Shown: positions 48,815-60,579 of the stretch, one piece after another | Position numbering within the stretch: the stretch's first letter is position 1 | How the letters are laid out: the number at the start of each line of letters is the position of its first letter | Assembly: GCA_947846985.1 (NCBI GenBank) | Contig: CANTUZ010000007.1 | Coordinates: 26,392,355-26,456,354 of the forward strand | Origin: Fratercula arctica | Taxonomy: Eukaryota > Chordata > Aves > Charadriiformes > Alcidae | Direction: 5' to 3' | DNA: 64,000 nucleotides | Notes under the pieces: generated by a model | The model's database searches: none | What the model was told of the DNA's origin: nothing | The model's input: the letters and a program-made list of their open reading frames with translations, nothing else | Position numbers and translations under genes: made by a program

Positions 48815-48876
48815 GTTGGACTCGATGATCTCAAAGGTCCTTTCCAACCATGAAGATTCTATGAATCTATGATCCT
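48815..48876 (+). repeat. CR1 LINE 3' tip
   Basis: GTTGGACTCGATGATCTCAA, then GGTCCTTTCCAACC and ATTCTATGAATCTATGATCC. Confidence 0.85.
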
Positions 48877-51442
48877 AGCTGGATGTATGCACAGCGCTTT
48901 GATAACCATGTGGTGGACAAATATTACAGAGGATGCCAGTTAAAAGTCAGTGCAGCTTGTTTAACTTTTCTTCTGACAGTTTATGAATCTACAGCAGTGG
49001 TTAGCAACACAGGTTAGCAATACTTACGCCCAAGATGTATCATTCTGTCTAAATTTAGCAGGCAGTTATTATTGGGACAACGAAAGAAATGGCATTATGG
49101 GAAGGGATTTGAGATTAAAAATCAAAATACTGGGAAGATAATTACCTATTGCATAAGATGATTGTTAAGTCTTAATGCACAGTACTCTCTGCTTTTAGGC
49201 ACCAGAAAGTATTTAGCATGTAATGGCACTTTAATGGTCCTAAATTAAATGTATCGTTGAGCGTTTCAAGGGTACCCAAAAGAATTATGCTTAGCTTATT
49301 ATTTCATTGCCTGATTGTTCCTGTAATGGAAGAAATTCAAGGATATATTCCAATGTTTATTCTTCTCTCTCTTCTGAGGAATGACACCAGTATTTCAGCA
49401 GCCATTCCCACAGTGAAACTGACTGAGGGAACTCCTGGAAAAGGAGGCTGGGAGGGATGCAAGAATGGAGGAAAAGGATAAAAAGTATTTGGAGCCATTG
49501 ATTAATGATAGCATTTGAGACCCTGCCACAGGCAGACTGAGTCCCACTAACTCCACTGAAAAGTCTGGATTTTAACAAAATCATTTTAACAAAATCAGAA
49601 ACTGTTTTGTTAGCTTTTATCCAAGAAGATACCCATCTTGTTGCTGTGTCACCGAATGCTGCTCCTGACAGCTCACCCGAACTGACCTTCCGTCTCATCC
49701 TCGTTACCCTGAGGGCTGGGGTGCTGTTATTTTTGCTCATGGACACACTAAGTCTTGTGGTATTTGACAGTGTAACTGGAGAGTCATCTTCAGTTCCAAA
49801 AAACAGGGACGCAGTTCCAATTAAACATTGCTGCAGGGTTCGATGCCCTGAGTCCCGGTGCCTGCACAGCTCCCTTTGCCCTTGGTGCAGAATCACACAG
49901 GTGAGAGCGAGATACACCCAGGAATAAAACAATGTATTTTTCTCCTAAATGGCTAGTCTTTGACAACGAATGCTTACACTCTGCTACGAATGTGACACAG
50001 CCAAGGAAACTGTCATGAAAGTGTCTGAAAAAGATATTTTCCCTTTTAATAGGTCAGTAGTTGTTTTGTCTCCAACTGCTGAGGACACTGGGCAATGGTA
50101 AAAAAAGATCAAAATACACGATGGAGAAGATGTTCCCACTTCGTGGTGAAAAACACCAGAGTGACAGACACTGGATCCAAGCTCTTGCACTCACAAGTGA
50201 AGAAATCCAGTGCGGGCAGTGCCTTCCTCCACCTCCCTCCCCATTTTCTGATGCTGGTTGCTCCGAAAGGGATGCCCGGCCAGGTGGGGAGGTGACGTCC
50301 TCTCTGTTCAGGGGAGGACTCAGATGGAGCACAGGGAAATTACTCATTCCCCTCCTCTCAGTAGGACAGGGCAGAACTGGAAACAGCCCTGGATGTGGTA
50401 GTAATTTGCTCTAACCATGGACCGCTGTCTCTGACATCGGCACTCGCTCTGGGTCTGCATCCAGGCTTTCCCATTTAATACTTGCCTGCCTGAACACTAG
50501 AAAATTGATTGGGAAGAGTCACACAAGTCATGCAGCCCATCAAATGGCTGCCAGATAAAACCTTCATTCTGACTATGGACATGAGTTATGATACTCTTTG
50601 TCCCCTCATCTTGCCGTCACTTGTCACGCTATTGGCAATTTCAATTTACGGAGAAGACACTAAAACTGCAACACCGATGCAAGTCAGAAACAGGGCAATT
50701 ACGCACCCCCATGCCGGAGACTGTCATCTCTAGAGCAGGGATGACTCTTCCAACACAAAGGTGGCAAAGCCAGTTCAGAAAACAGCGGAAAGAACAAGGT
50801 ATTTCAGATAACACAATGCTAGTTAGAACTGCAGAGTCTAGCTCAGAAGCGAGAGCTGTCAAAGGACTGCGGGTTAGGACTTCTTGATGGGGCAGCAAAA
50901 AGCCCTCCTCCACCTTTATGTCAAAAGAAGACAACGCAAAAGAGGAAGGCTACTGAGATTTGCTGGAAGGGAAAGATTTACCCTGATCTGGGCCGACTGC
51001 TAGACTTCAGATCAATTTTCCACCTCCAGGGAGGAAGAAGAGGAATGTGCCTGTGATTGGTGACCCCACGGCAGAGTCCTGCTCTGGGCACGGGGACAGC
51101 AATCAATCAGGCTCGTCCGTAGAAGAGATCTTAGTCGGAGAAAAGCCTTTTATAAGAGAGGATGCCACAACAGAGTCTACCCCAATTCAGGACCAGAATA
51201 GCCAAGCTGTTCAGCATTTCTCTGCCGTTAACACCCCAAGAACATAAACGTCAGCTCGCTCAGCGCAGAGACAGAGAGATGCGTCAGCCAGCAATAAACA
51301 GATGGTGAAATTGCTGGGAGAGACAATTAAAGCAGGAGTCGAAAATGAGTTTGAGGCATAAAAGAAGAATTAACACAACTAAATAGTTCTATGCAGAAAT
51401 GACACAAACAATACCCTACGAAAGTGAGTTAAAATAATACTA

Positions 51443-51457
51443 CCCCCCCCCCCCCCC
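51443..51457 (+). repeat. poly-C run
   Basis: Fifteen consecutive C bases; length likely unstable in sequencing. Confidence 0.9.
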
Positions 51458-51824
51458 AGGCTGGCTAATATAGCTGTAGTTCACTACGTATCGGTTTTGT
51501 GTTCTAGCACTCCAGCTACAAAGCATTTTGACATATTTGTATAAATACTAATCAATTCTGCATGACCAATGCACACTGAAATAATAAAAAGGCGCCACAC
51601 CAAGTAATTACAATTTTGGAAAATCAATTTCTTTAATGGGAGTGAAGATTTTGGCTGTTTTCGCCATATGTTGTCTTGGTGCAGAGCAAATGGTTCTGAA
51701 AGAGATTTTTCTGAGTGGGTGACACTAGGCAGCACATGGAAATGACTTAAGTCAGCAGTCACACTGCATTAAAACAGAAAATTTGCATTAAAAATACAGC
51801 TAAATTATATACTCTTGAGTATTT

Positions 51825-51898
51825 TACTTGGGGTTTTTTGTTGGTTTTTTTTTTGTTGGTTTTTGTTTGTTTGTTTGTTTGTTTTTTGGTGTTTTTTT
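51825..51898 (+). repeat. GTTT-rich low-complexity tract
   Basis: Repeated GTTT and TTTTTG units, including GTTTGTTTGTTTGTTTG. Confidence 0.85.
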
Positions 51899-54165
51899 GC
51901 ACCATGGAGTTCAAAAGGAACATTCATTTTCTGTGAAGGTTTTGTGTGTTTTCTGGTATTTTAAACAATAGCCAGAATTACCCAAATTGCTTTTCACCAG
52001 ACGACAGAGCTCTAAAGTAAGGCCTTGGAGTTGTTTACTGTTTGGGATAATGAAGCCATTCTCTTCCTTTTCAGCTGGATTTGCACAACTGAAAGCTACC
52101 GGAATCTCTCTTAAAATCACAGTGTGTTTTCTCCTGCCTCGTTTCTACCTGTGAAGAGCAGACAAAATTGAGGACAGAAACACGGAAATTCTACCACCGT
52201 AAGTAAATTGCTTATTTGATGTTTACTATCTGTCCTTCAGGCTTTTGTTGGGACTAGAGAATGTTGTTTTGTGTGCTTTTTCAAAATAATATTTTTCATC
52301 TCCTCAGGACCGACTAAGACGACATCTTACGCTCCATGGAGAGAGAACCTGGCCGACTAGCTGAAACCTGCAGTAACGCAAGGACTGTAGGAAGAATTGT
52401 GAGAAACGAAGGAGCTTCCTTCTGCCAGATTCCCCCAAGGAGGCAGAAAGCTGGGAAAAATACAATCTCTCAGTAGAAAGAGAAAACCAAGTAGAATTTG
52501 ATGTTGCTGTGAGCTGGGTTAGACATATTTACTGCGGTCCATTTGGGAGAGAGCAGGGAAAACGTGTCTGTGTTTGCAGGTAATGCGGGCTTCTGAAGTG
52601 TGAAGCATCAGACTGAGCATCCAGGTTCAGATACATAAATTCGGGTCCAGTTTGGAATAAACAGCACACGAAGTACCAGGAGTAAACAGAATTTTAGGCC
52701 CTTGCCGCTTTCTGAGGTGGCTTTCATCTATGGCACATGTTGGTGTCCTCGAGAGGATTGAATACGGGTTGGGAGGTCTGTCACCTTTCCCTTCATACCT
52801 GAGTCACCCCCCAAACCAACCGTTGGGAGCCTCTCATAGCTCAAGAGTCTCCAGTCCTCTGGATTACCTCTGACACAGCGGGGTGTCAGTTCAGGTCCTC
52901 TATCCTGCTGTACAAAACCACGGAGTGACAGAACAAACTGAGCCTCAGATTTCACGCTGTCAGCCCTAACCTCTCGGATGGCTCTGAAAGCTCTGGGACT
53001 GTAAGAGGTTGGATCTGTGCTGCCAGCTGAACTTCGGTGCATCAACCAACCTCTAGAGCAATTCAAGGCAAGTAATTAGTTTCTTTCAGCTAAATTCCAG
53101 TTTAGCTAAACACCTGATGTTTCATTCAGATGGGTATTCAACACTTGGTGGATAGCAATGAGTTCCCAATGTTTGGCGATACCCTACTTCTCCTATACAG
53201 GAAATCTAAACATTTTATGTAACTATCTGACATTAAGCTGTCACAATCTTCTACAGTTGACGAACTTTATATTAAATATAATGCACAGTACTGCGCCAGT
53301 GTGGGTGGACAACATAATCGGGCATCCTCAAAGGCACCTAAATCTGTGAGCAACCTACATACTGTGCCTGCATAAAAGGACATTTTATGGTTGATCGTGA
53401 CAAGAACTTCTCTTCTAAAAGCACTTTCAAAAAATGTAACTGGAATTTTTAACCCATGCATCCTTTCCGTTTCCAGGACTCCTTCTTCCACCTGACCACA
53501 GCATTGGTCTTCCATCCGATCTACCATCTACCATCTGGTCTTTCACCACCCGACACCTATGGCATAGCTGTGATTGCAAGGATTGGGACTGAGAGAGGGA
53601 AAATTAGACTTTTCATGAGTAGTACTTAGAGGAGCTTTTTTAAGTAAATGAAACAAACTTGATTTTGTGTGTCTGAGTGTCTGTGTGTGTGCAGCTAAAG
53701 ATAAAGGGACTTGGGTATAAGATTGGTTTTGTGATTTGAGCAGGGTACCTTCTCCACTCGAACGTCACAGCTGAAGAACAATTGGGAGGAAAAAAATACT
53801 CCAGCTACTGATCTTCATTTTCAAGGCATAAAGTTCAGACCTTTGACATCCTTTCCACTTCCATTATTTAGAAATGAGATCTTGGGTTTCTTCATTTCAG
53901 GAGATTTAACCTGATAGATCACATTCCTCATACCTTAATTTACATTAAAGTTAGTCAAGGGTTCATCACGGAGCAGTTTCAGATTTGACTGTTGACTAAT
54001 CTAAAGATAAGAAAACCCATAGTACTAGCATGTTTGATTGAAGTAGCATCATGAAAAGTTATTTTTCTCCCAGAAGACTTGAATCATGAGTTGTACCACC
54101 CAAAGCCAATAACTACATGGATTATTGCAAGAGAACAGGCTTCCGTACAGTGACTATCTATAAAC

Positions 54166-54392
54166 AGATTGGACATTAGGAAGAAGTTCTTCACCATGAG
54201 GGTGGTGAGACACTGGAGCAGGTTGCCCAGAGAGGTGGTGGAAGCCCCATCCCTGGAAGTTTTTAAGGCCTGGCTGAATGGGGCTCTGAGCAACCTGATC
54301 TAGTAGGAGGTGTCCCTGCCCATGGCAGGGGGTTGGAACTGGGTGATCTTTAAGGTCCCTTCCAACCCTGACAATTCTATGATTCTATGAAA
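54166..54392 (+). repeat. CR1 LINE 3' copy upstream of BRS3
   Basis: GATTGGACATTAGGAAGAAG, GAGGGTGGTGAGACACTGG and CAATTCTATGATTCTATGAA; sense orientation, about 780 bp before the BRS3 start. Confidence 0.92.
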
Positions 54393-55171
54393 CCTGTTCA
54401 AACTTCAGCATAAGTTGGGCAAAATGGCAAAAAGTTGCCATTTTGATGGCAATGGGACTGTTACAAGAGACAAACCTAAAGTTTAATGTAAGGGTTAGCA
54501 GGATTTTGGCCATAAATTTCTATTTTATATTGCCTTTTGGAAGGTCACTCCATTTCTGTGATGGCAATGCTAATCAGAGCATAGACAAGCACAGGCTGTC
54601 TCTAGGGCTTCTTCAACAAATTCTATATACATTTTGAGATATTTTATCTGCCATTAAGGTACACTGTAGAGTTTTATGTTAAATTAGAATATTCTGTGCT
54701 TACCTGTACTATTGAGAAAACTATTTCAGGTTTTCATTTTATTTCCTTTTTAGAACATTTTAAAAAATATTCAACATTTTCTAGATAACATGCAAACCCT
54801 AGTACTACAGTAATTACAATACAGTATTTATTTGCCAGATACTTCCAAGAAAAAAAAAAAACAAACAAAACATCATTTCGGCTCATATCTTTAAAGAAAT
54901 CCCTTTTCTCTTTTTTCCTCCTCCCTCTCTGCTCCACTAGCTGAAAAGCCAATAAAAAAATTCTCCACCTCCTACACAGTTCAGAACAAGATCTGTGTGC
55001 ATTTCTCCTAGGCATGTTTTGAGACCCAGAAGGGGATGAAAGTAGTTAATGCGCACCGGGAATCTCAATTTCAGGCACAGATCTGTGCCTTTCTACTGAC
55101 CTTGCTGATATGCTGCAAGCTAAATATTAAACAATTTTTTGATCAATGTAAGTCCAGCCCGGGGAGAAGAA

Positions 55172-55602
55172 ATGTCTCAAGTATACTTGCATTCAGCTAA
55201 TCAGACTTTGTGTGCATCTACAAATGGTACAGAACTGAAATCAGTCCTTGATAATGAAACCACAAATGAAAAATGGACCGAAGGCTCCTTTCCAGGATTA
55301 GAAATACTGTGCACAATTTATATTACGTACGCTGTGATCATTTCAGTGGGTCTCCTTGGAAATGCTATACTCATCAAAGTCTTTTTCAAGATTAAATCAA
55401 TGCAGACGGTTCCAAACATCTTCATCACCAGCCTGGCATTTGGAGACCTACTGCTTTTACTAACTTGCGTGCCTGTAGATGCAACGCGGTACATTGTGGA
55501 TACCTGGCTCTTCGGAAGAATTGGGTGCAAGCTGCTGTCTTTTATCCAGTTAACCTCAGTTGGAGTGTCAGTGTTTACCCTGACTGTTCTCAGTGCTGAC
55601 AG
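55172..55602 (+). CDS. BRS3: BRS3 exon 1: extracellular N-terminus to TM3
   Basis: Bombesin receptor subtype-3 is a rhodopsin-class, Gq-coupled receptor of the bombesin (GRPR/NMBR/BRS3) family. The start chosen is ATG 55172 (GAAGAAATGT, A at -3). N-glycosylation sequons lie at Asn10, Asn18 and Asn28. TM1 is [21 protein letters not shown]2 [17 protein letters not shown]3 [20 protein letters not shown] with Cys119 before it. The exon ends in the DRY motif (SADR, Arg codon split AG|G) at donor GTGGGT, as in other bombesin receptors. The protein totals 396 aa, close to the 399 aa of human BRS3. Confidence 0.95.
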
Positions 55603-55717
55603 GTGGGTCTGATGCGACTGATTTGCCAGGAGATGCCGCAGGTGTGAAGTTAGAAATGAATAAAAGAGCTGAAATGATGATTTTGCACGAGATTGTAACA
55701 GCACTTTGTAATAGACT

Positions 55718-55772
55718 AAAAAAAAACAAAAAACCAAAAAAAACCAAAAAAAAAAACCAAACAAAAAACCCC
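55718..55772 (+). repeat. A-rich (CCAAAAAA)-type tract in BRS3 intron 1
   Basis: Repeating A5-11 blocks separated by C or CC, ending CCCCCAC. Confidence 0.9.
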
Positions 55773-56566
55773 CACTCTCCCATTTAATTTTAAAATGCGT
55801 GTTAGAAAAATTGGAGCAGTTCATTTCAATGGAGAGAAGTGAGAAAGACCCTTAAAGTCTTTTGACCTTTTATTAGCTTGAAGTACAGTGCAGGGTTTTT
55901 TTCTCAATTGCACAGAAAAGGGAAATTGGTTAAGGCAGGGAAAAGACAGTATATTTGGTGCTATCTAGTGGTGCACTAAAGTAGTTGGGGAAGATGAAAA
56001 TAAAAATGTGAAAATGACTGAGTGGAAATCCTTTGTCCTTTGCGCTCAGCGAGGCTCTAAAATCCCAGAATGTAAAAGATTGACATGTGGGGTAAAAAGC
56101 CAAAAATAAACACAGAACAGACTGGGGGAAAAATTAATGACTCTCATATTTTGATGGTTACGGCAATACTATAGTAATTGTCAGTGTGAGGTAATATGGC
56201 ACAATTTGAATATTTTATCTTACAGTTCTTACATCTTTTCCAGAGGTATTTTAGCCCAGCGGTCCTGAAATTAAACTCAGGTTACAATGAAAGCACCGGG
56301 ATGAGTGCTCCCATCTGACTGCTCTCAGGAGTTGCTGAACAATCAGCACTTCTTTTCTGAATGAACAAAACTAAGATGAGATTTCAGTTCAATCAGCATA
56401 AGCATGAAAAAGGAGCAGAAAAACCCAACAGGAATCTTAGTATTAAGAAAGTAAAATATTTTCATCTTGTATGCCAGCAATTAGGGATTGTATGTGACAG
56501 CAAGTAGTTCATGTGTGCAGAATTTAAGCAATGCTACTGTTACTGTAATCCAAAAAAATCCCAGCC

Positions 56567-56775
56567 AACACAGGAATGGCCGCACTGGGTCAGATCAAGG
56601 GTCCATGGAGCTGTAGCATAAGGACAAGAAAAGACACATAGGAAGAATAAAAACCACTATCCAACTTATATCCTAAGCCTTCAGATGACCTGCTGAGCAG
56701 ATGCGGTTTCTCTCTATCTAATAACCCCAATGGATTTCTCTCCTAGACCCTTGTTCAGCCTCTTCTTGAACTTGT
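56567..56775 (+). repeat. old CR1-like repeat, 'ACTGGGTCAGATCAAGGGTC' type
   Basis: GGAATGGCCGCACTGGGTCA, then GATCAAGGGTCCATGGAGC and later GACCCTTGTTCAGCCTCTTC resemble an ancient amniote CR1 family. Diverged; extent approximate. Confidence 0.5.
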
Positions 56776-58253
56776 TTAGCAATGACTTTCGCTGCCTGTT
56801 GCACAAACAACTCCTTGTTTTGGCTCTGCATGTGGCTTCAGTTGATGGCCCTGGCTCTTGTGCCAGCAGACAGTGATCCCTGTCCATGTCTCCAGGCTAT
56901 TCATGTTATCTTCCATCCTTGGTATGGTTTTTTTTTTTTTGAGTTAAGGTGTGCAGAGCAGCACATTCAGTTCAAGTGTTGCATGAACAAGAGATACAGG
57001 TAATTGCATAACAGCCTTTTTTGTTCTCCATTGTTTTCCTAATAATCCCTAACATTTTTCTTCTTTGTTGGCTTTTTGGGGTTTGGTGTTAGTTGTTTTT
57101 TTTTTCACTGCTGCTGTGTATTAAGCTGATGTTTACACTGAACTATCCTATCTATCACAGCTCCAAAGTCTTGGTCCTGTATGAAGTCCATTCAGAATCT
57201 ATAATTTTGACACTTGCTTTTGTATTTGATTCTTCATGGTAGCTGCTACGTAAATACTCCATGCTACATCTTCACAGGGTAAATGTGACTGAGAAAGCTC
57301 AGAAAGCTCAGTCATGTGCACAATGCCAGACTATCATGTTCCAGTGTGCTAAAAGAGCTCAAAGTCAATAAAACTGGTATTTATTTGACAAATAGCAGTC
57401 CAGCTTGCAGTTTGCTAATTAAATTTGCCTAGAGGAGAAAAAGACCAGATCCTCAGCTCGTGCAAAATGGTACAATTAAGCTGTCTTATCCTCTGGATCC
57501 TTTTTCACTGCCTTTCCTTTCACGTCAGTCTTGTACCCCCCAGAGGGATCTCTTCTTTCTGCATCACGGAGACTCCCCGATACTTTGGGAGCAGGGTGTA
57601 TTGTGCTTCATCCACCTTCATGGCAGTTGGTCCTTTTCCCAGGTCCCATTTCCACATTGCTTTTCACCCATCTGTAGATTTACCCAGATTTTTCTCACCT
57701 GTCTGACTCAGTCCACGTGCTGCAGAATCACAGCTGTGAATCAACAGCAGCGCTAGCTCCTGGTTTATTAGCATGAATGAATACCGGAGCATCATTTTGA
57801 GTCAGATCACTGCACTCAGCCGGGATCTGAAGAACATGGAAGAAAGGAGGGGTGTATATGCTTGGTTTCATGTATTTATAAAATAGTTAACCTGTTTCAT
57901 ACCTTTACCAGTTTTGCATACTAATTCCCTCATTTACCTTTCTAGGCAGTGCCATAAAAATAGGAGAAACGATTCCCCTCACTGATCCTAATCCAAATAG
58001 TAGAATTCATCTTTACTTAGGAAGGCTTTACATGACAAGCCCTGCCAGCCAATTCATTAAAATACACACTTAAAATTAACTTTTACGTTTCCATCTTCAT
58101 TACAAAGAGCTAGTATCTGTTTTTCATTTCCAAGAGGATCCTATCACTCTTCGTTTAGTGAGAACTGGGATGGCTTTATTCCCAAGAAGTTTGCATTGTC
58201 AGTGCTTGCAGTATTTCCGCATTCATTCTGACAGAGATGTTGCTTGGTTTTAG

Positions 58254-58605
58254 GTACAGAGCCATCGTTAAGCCCTTGGAACTGCAGACTTCAGATGCGC
58301 TCCTGAAGACCTGCTGTAAAGCCGGCTGTGTGTGGATCGTCTCCATGATATTTGCTATCCCAGAGGCTGTTTTTTCAGATTTGTATTCTTTCAGCAATCC
58401 TGAGAAAAACGTAACTTTTGAGGCATGCGCCCCCTATCCTGTATCTGAGAAGACCCTGCAGGAAGCTCACTCCCTGGTTTGCTTCTTAGTGTTCTACATT
58501 GTACCCTTAGCTGTCATTTCTGTCTACTATTTTCTTATCGCCAGAACTTTATATAAAAGTACATCCAACATGCCAGCAGAAGAACATGGTCATGCCCGTA
58601 AGCAG
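58254..58605 (+). CDS. BRS3: BRS3 exon 2: TM4, ECL2, TM5
   Basis: The exon continues the DRY box as YRAIVKPLELQ, then TM4 (VWIVSMIFAIPEAVF), ECL2 with Cys202 in ACAPYPVSEK (disulfide partner of Cys119) and a sequon NVT at Asn196, TM5 (CFLVFYIVPLAVISVYYFLI), and the start of ICL3 ending HARKQ. The acceptor is TTGGTTTTAG and the donor is CAG|GTAAGC. Phase 2 in, phase 0 out. Confidence 0.95.
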
Positions 58606-59192
58606 GTAAGCTGTGATCAAGTGCTAACGTGTCCAGTTTTACAAAATCTATCATGCTGATTAAGTCGGAATCCTTGAGCGCAAAACCTTTACCTGATAAT
58701 AGAGTAAAAAGCTCCATAAACTCAGCCAACATTAGCAATCCAAATTCAGCTATGCACTTAAGCACATGTTTATGACTCATTAATTTAATTGTGAGTGTAC
58801 ACACTTTCCTAAAGAGGGATGGGGTTTTGTTTTGAGTAATTATGAACTTATTGAACTCAGGAGTTACAACGTTGACTTGTAAACAGAGACCTCATCCATG
58901 TGAGCTGACACACTTAACTATTGTACTTTTATATACTAATGTAGATGAGATTGCCATGTGATTTATAATGGAAAGGGAATGTGCTCTGCACTGGAAATAC
59001 TTTGGTAAAACAATTACAGAATCACAGAATTACGAAATAGATTTTTTTTTTCCATTGGTTTTGGGTTTGATTTTTTTCCATTTTGCTTTTTTGGTCACTA
59101 ATGCATTTGGACCCCTTTGAAAATCAGCACCAACTGCATAAACACATGTTACTAATTGCTATTAATACCAAATATGCATTATTTTCTTGTAG
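58606..59192 (+). other. BRS3: BRS3 intron 2
   Basis: A 587-bp intron with a GTAAGC donor and TTTTCTTGTAG acceptor; a short CR1-tip-like ATCACAGAATTACGAAAT lies near 59020. Nothing else noted. Confidence 0.85.
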
Positions 59193-59600
59193 ATCGAATC
59201 CCGCAAGAGAGTTGCAAAAACAGTGCTGGTGCTTGTTGCTTTGTTTGCCTTTTGCTGGCTGCCTAACCACATCCTCTACCTGTACCGCTCTTTTACATAC
59301 CACGCTTCTGTAGATGCTTCCACCTTTCATCTGATAGCCACTATTTTTTCTCGTGCCTTGGCCTTCAGCAATTCCTGCGTCAATCCTTTTGCTCTTTACT
59401 GGCTGAGCAAAAGTTTCCGGCAACATTTTAAAAAGCAAGTCTCGTGCTGCAAGGCAAAACTTGGAAGGAAGCCTCCCAGTGCTACCCACAGTAATACACC
59501 CACCAGAGCCCTGTCCGTCACAGGCAGCACGCATGGCTCAGAAATCAGTGTTACACTGCTAACAGATTACAGCATCACAAAAGAAGAGGAAAGCGTTTAG
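59193..59600 (+). CDS. BRS3: BRS3 exon 3: TM6, TM7, C-tail and stop
   Basis: The exon starts [22 protein letters not shown]6 with CWLPNH, then ECL3 [12 protein letters not shown]7 with [13 protein letters not shown] (the NPxxY region, as NPxxLY), and a tail with palmitoylation-type CysCys (QVSCCKAKL) and a Ser/Thr-rich end [14 protein letters not shown]. The stop is TAG at 59598-59600. Residues Gln126, Arg293 and Ser314 are of interest for ligand choice. Confidence 0.95.
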   Translation: MESRKRVAKTVLVLVALFAFCWLPNHILYLYRSFTYHASVDASTFHLIATIFSRALAFSNSCVNPFALYWLSKSFRQHFKKQVSCCKAKLGRKPPSATHSNTPTRALSVTGSTHGSEISVTLLTDYSITKEEESV

Positions 59601-60573
59601 CATGTCTGGGATGAAGAAGGACGGAAACTGAGCCTTTGCAATCAAGCCACTGCTACCGGGAGCCTGGAAAAAGGCACCATGCCTTGCCCTGTCTGTGAAA
59701 GCATTTTCATCAGGAGCTCCTCATTTTTTAAAAATATACAATGAGGAAATCAAACTGTGCGGGAGAAGCTGCAACAGCTGAACTTCCCAGCATAAGCTCC
59801 AAGGGATTGTTCATGTTCCCAAGAATGAACACGGATCCCAAGCTGGAATTCCTGGACTGGGCAGGACAGGAGTCAGCAGAGTTGCTGCGAGAATTGGCGG
59901 TGAGGATGGTTTTGTTCTTGGTGACTCGTTCTTTGACTTGGGACTGAGAGCTCCCTCTGTCAAACACTCGCCCCTGCAGCAAGCAAGCAGAGCCACGTAT
60001 CTTCATAACACGATCAAACAGGCAGATCTTTCATTTATTTCTTTTCTTGCCCTGAATGTTAAAAATTGGTAAGGCCATCAGAAGGCGTGCTAAAATGAAA
60101 GCAAGCTAAGGTTTGTAGTACGGTGTAGTAAAAAAGAAAAAGCTTTATGGGCCAGATCCACACCAGCCCTTGCTCTGCCGGTGACTTTGAAACTCTCAGT
60201 AAGAGCTGACGGCTGTGTGAAGGGATGCCCTTCGCAGTTGCTAAGGAAGCTGAGGGAACCAGCAGGTCATCATCTCTCTTCAAAAGCTATAATCATCTTC
60301 AACCACACTTGTAAAATTCTTTGCGATCTATGGAAAAAACATCTCAACGGTGCAGAGTTCTGTATTGTTATAGTGATTTAACATGAAGAAACTGGGGTGG
60401 GTCTGTATCAGAGTGCTGGTTGTGATTTGCAGTGCACTTCTGAAGTGAATTGCTCATACGTCCCCTCCTGCCTTACTTTGCTCTGTCTCCCAGAGTGGTG
60501 CGAGTGCACAGCCTGGATTCCTCTCAGATTAAACTGCACAGCCAATCCACAGAACTAGACTAGACCAAGTTTG

Positions 60574-60579
60574 AATAAA
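60574..60579 (+). promoter_or_regulatory. BRS3: candidate polyadenylation signal of BRS3
   Basis: AATAAA in the context TTTGAATAAAGCCCC, about 975 nt after the stop codon; the first clear canonical hexamer downstream that I noticed. Confidence 0.35.

Larger units (their letters stand above)
45646..55171. other. ADGRG4-BRS3 intergenic region
   Basis: The first part is the ADGRG4 3' untranslated region. The rest has no recognisable gene: old CR1 fragments near 47.5, 48.8 and 54.2 kb, a C15 run near 51.45 kb and a GTTT-rich tract near 51.85 kb. Open frames near 49.4-49.9 kb exist on both strands but match no family I know. BRS3 promoter elements should lie near the right edge; I see no clear TATA box. 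Confidence 0.55.
55603..58253 (+). other. BRS3: BRS3 intron 1
   Basis: The intron splits the DRY Arg codon. It contains an A-rich tract, an old interspersed repeat near 56.6 kb and no exon that I can see. Confidence 0.8.

Noticed and set aside
49810..49870. tRNA-like T-arm (CAGGG-TTCGATG-CCCTG)
   Set aside because: No D-arm or anticodon arm at the right spacing and no acceptor stem of normal length upstream.
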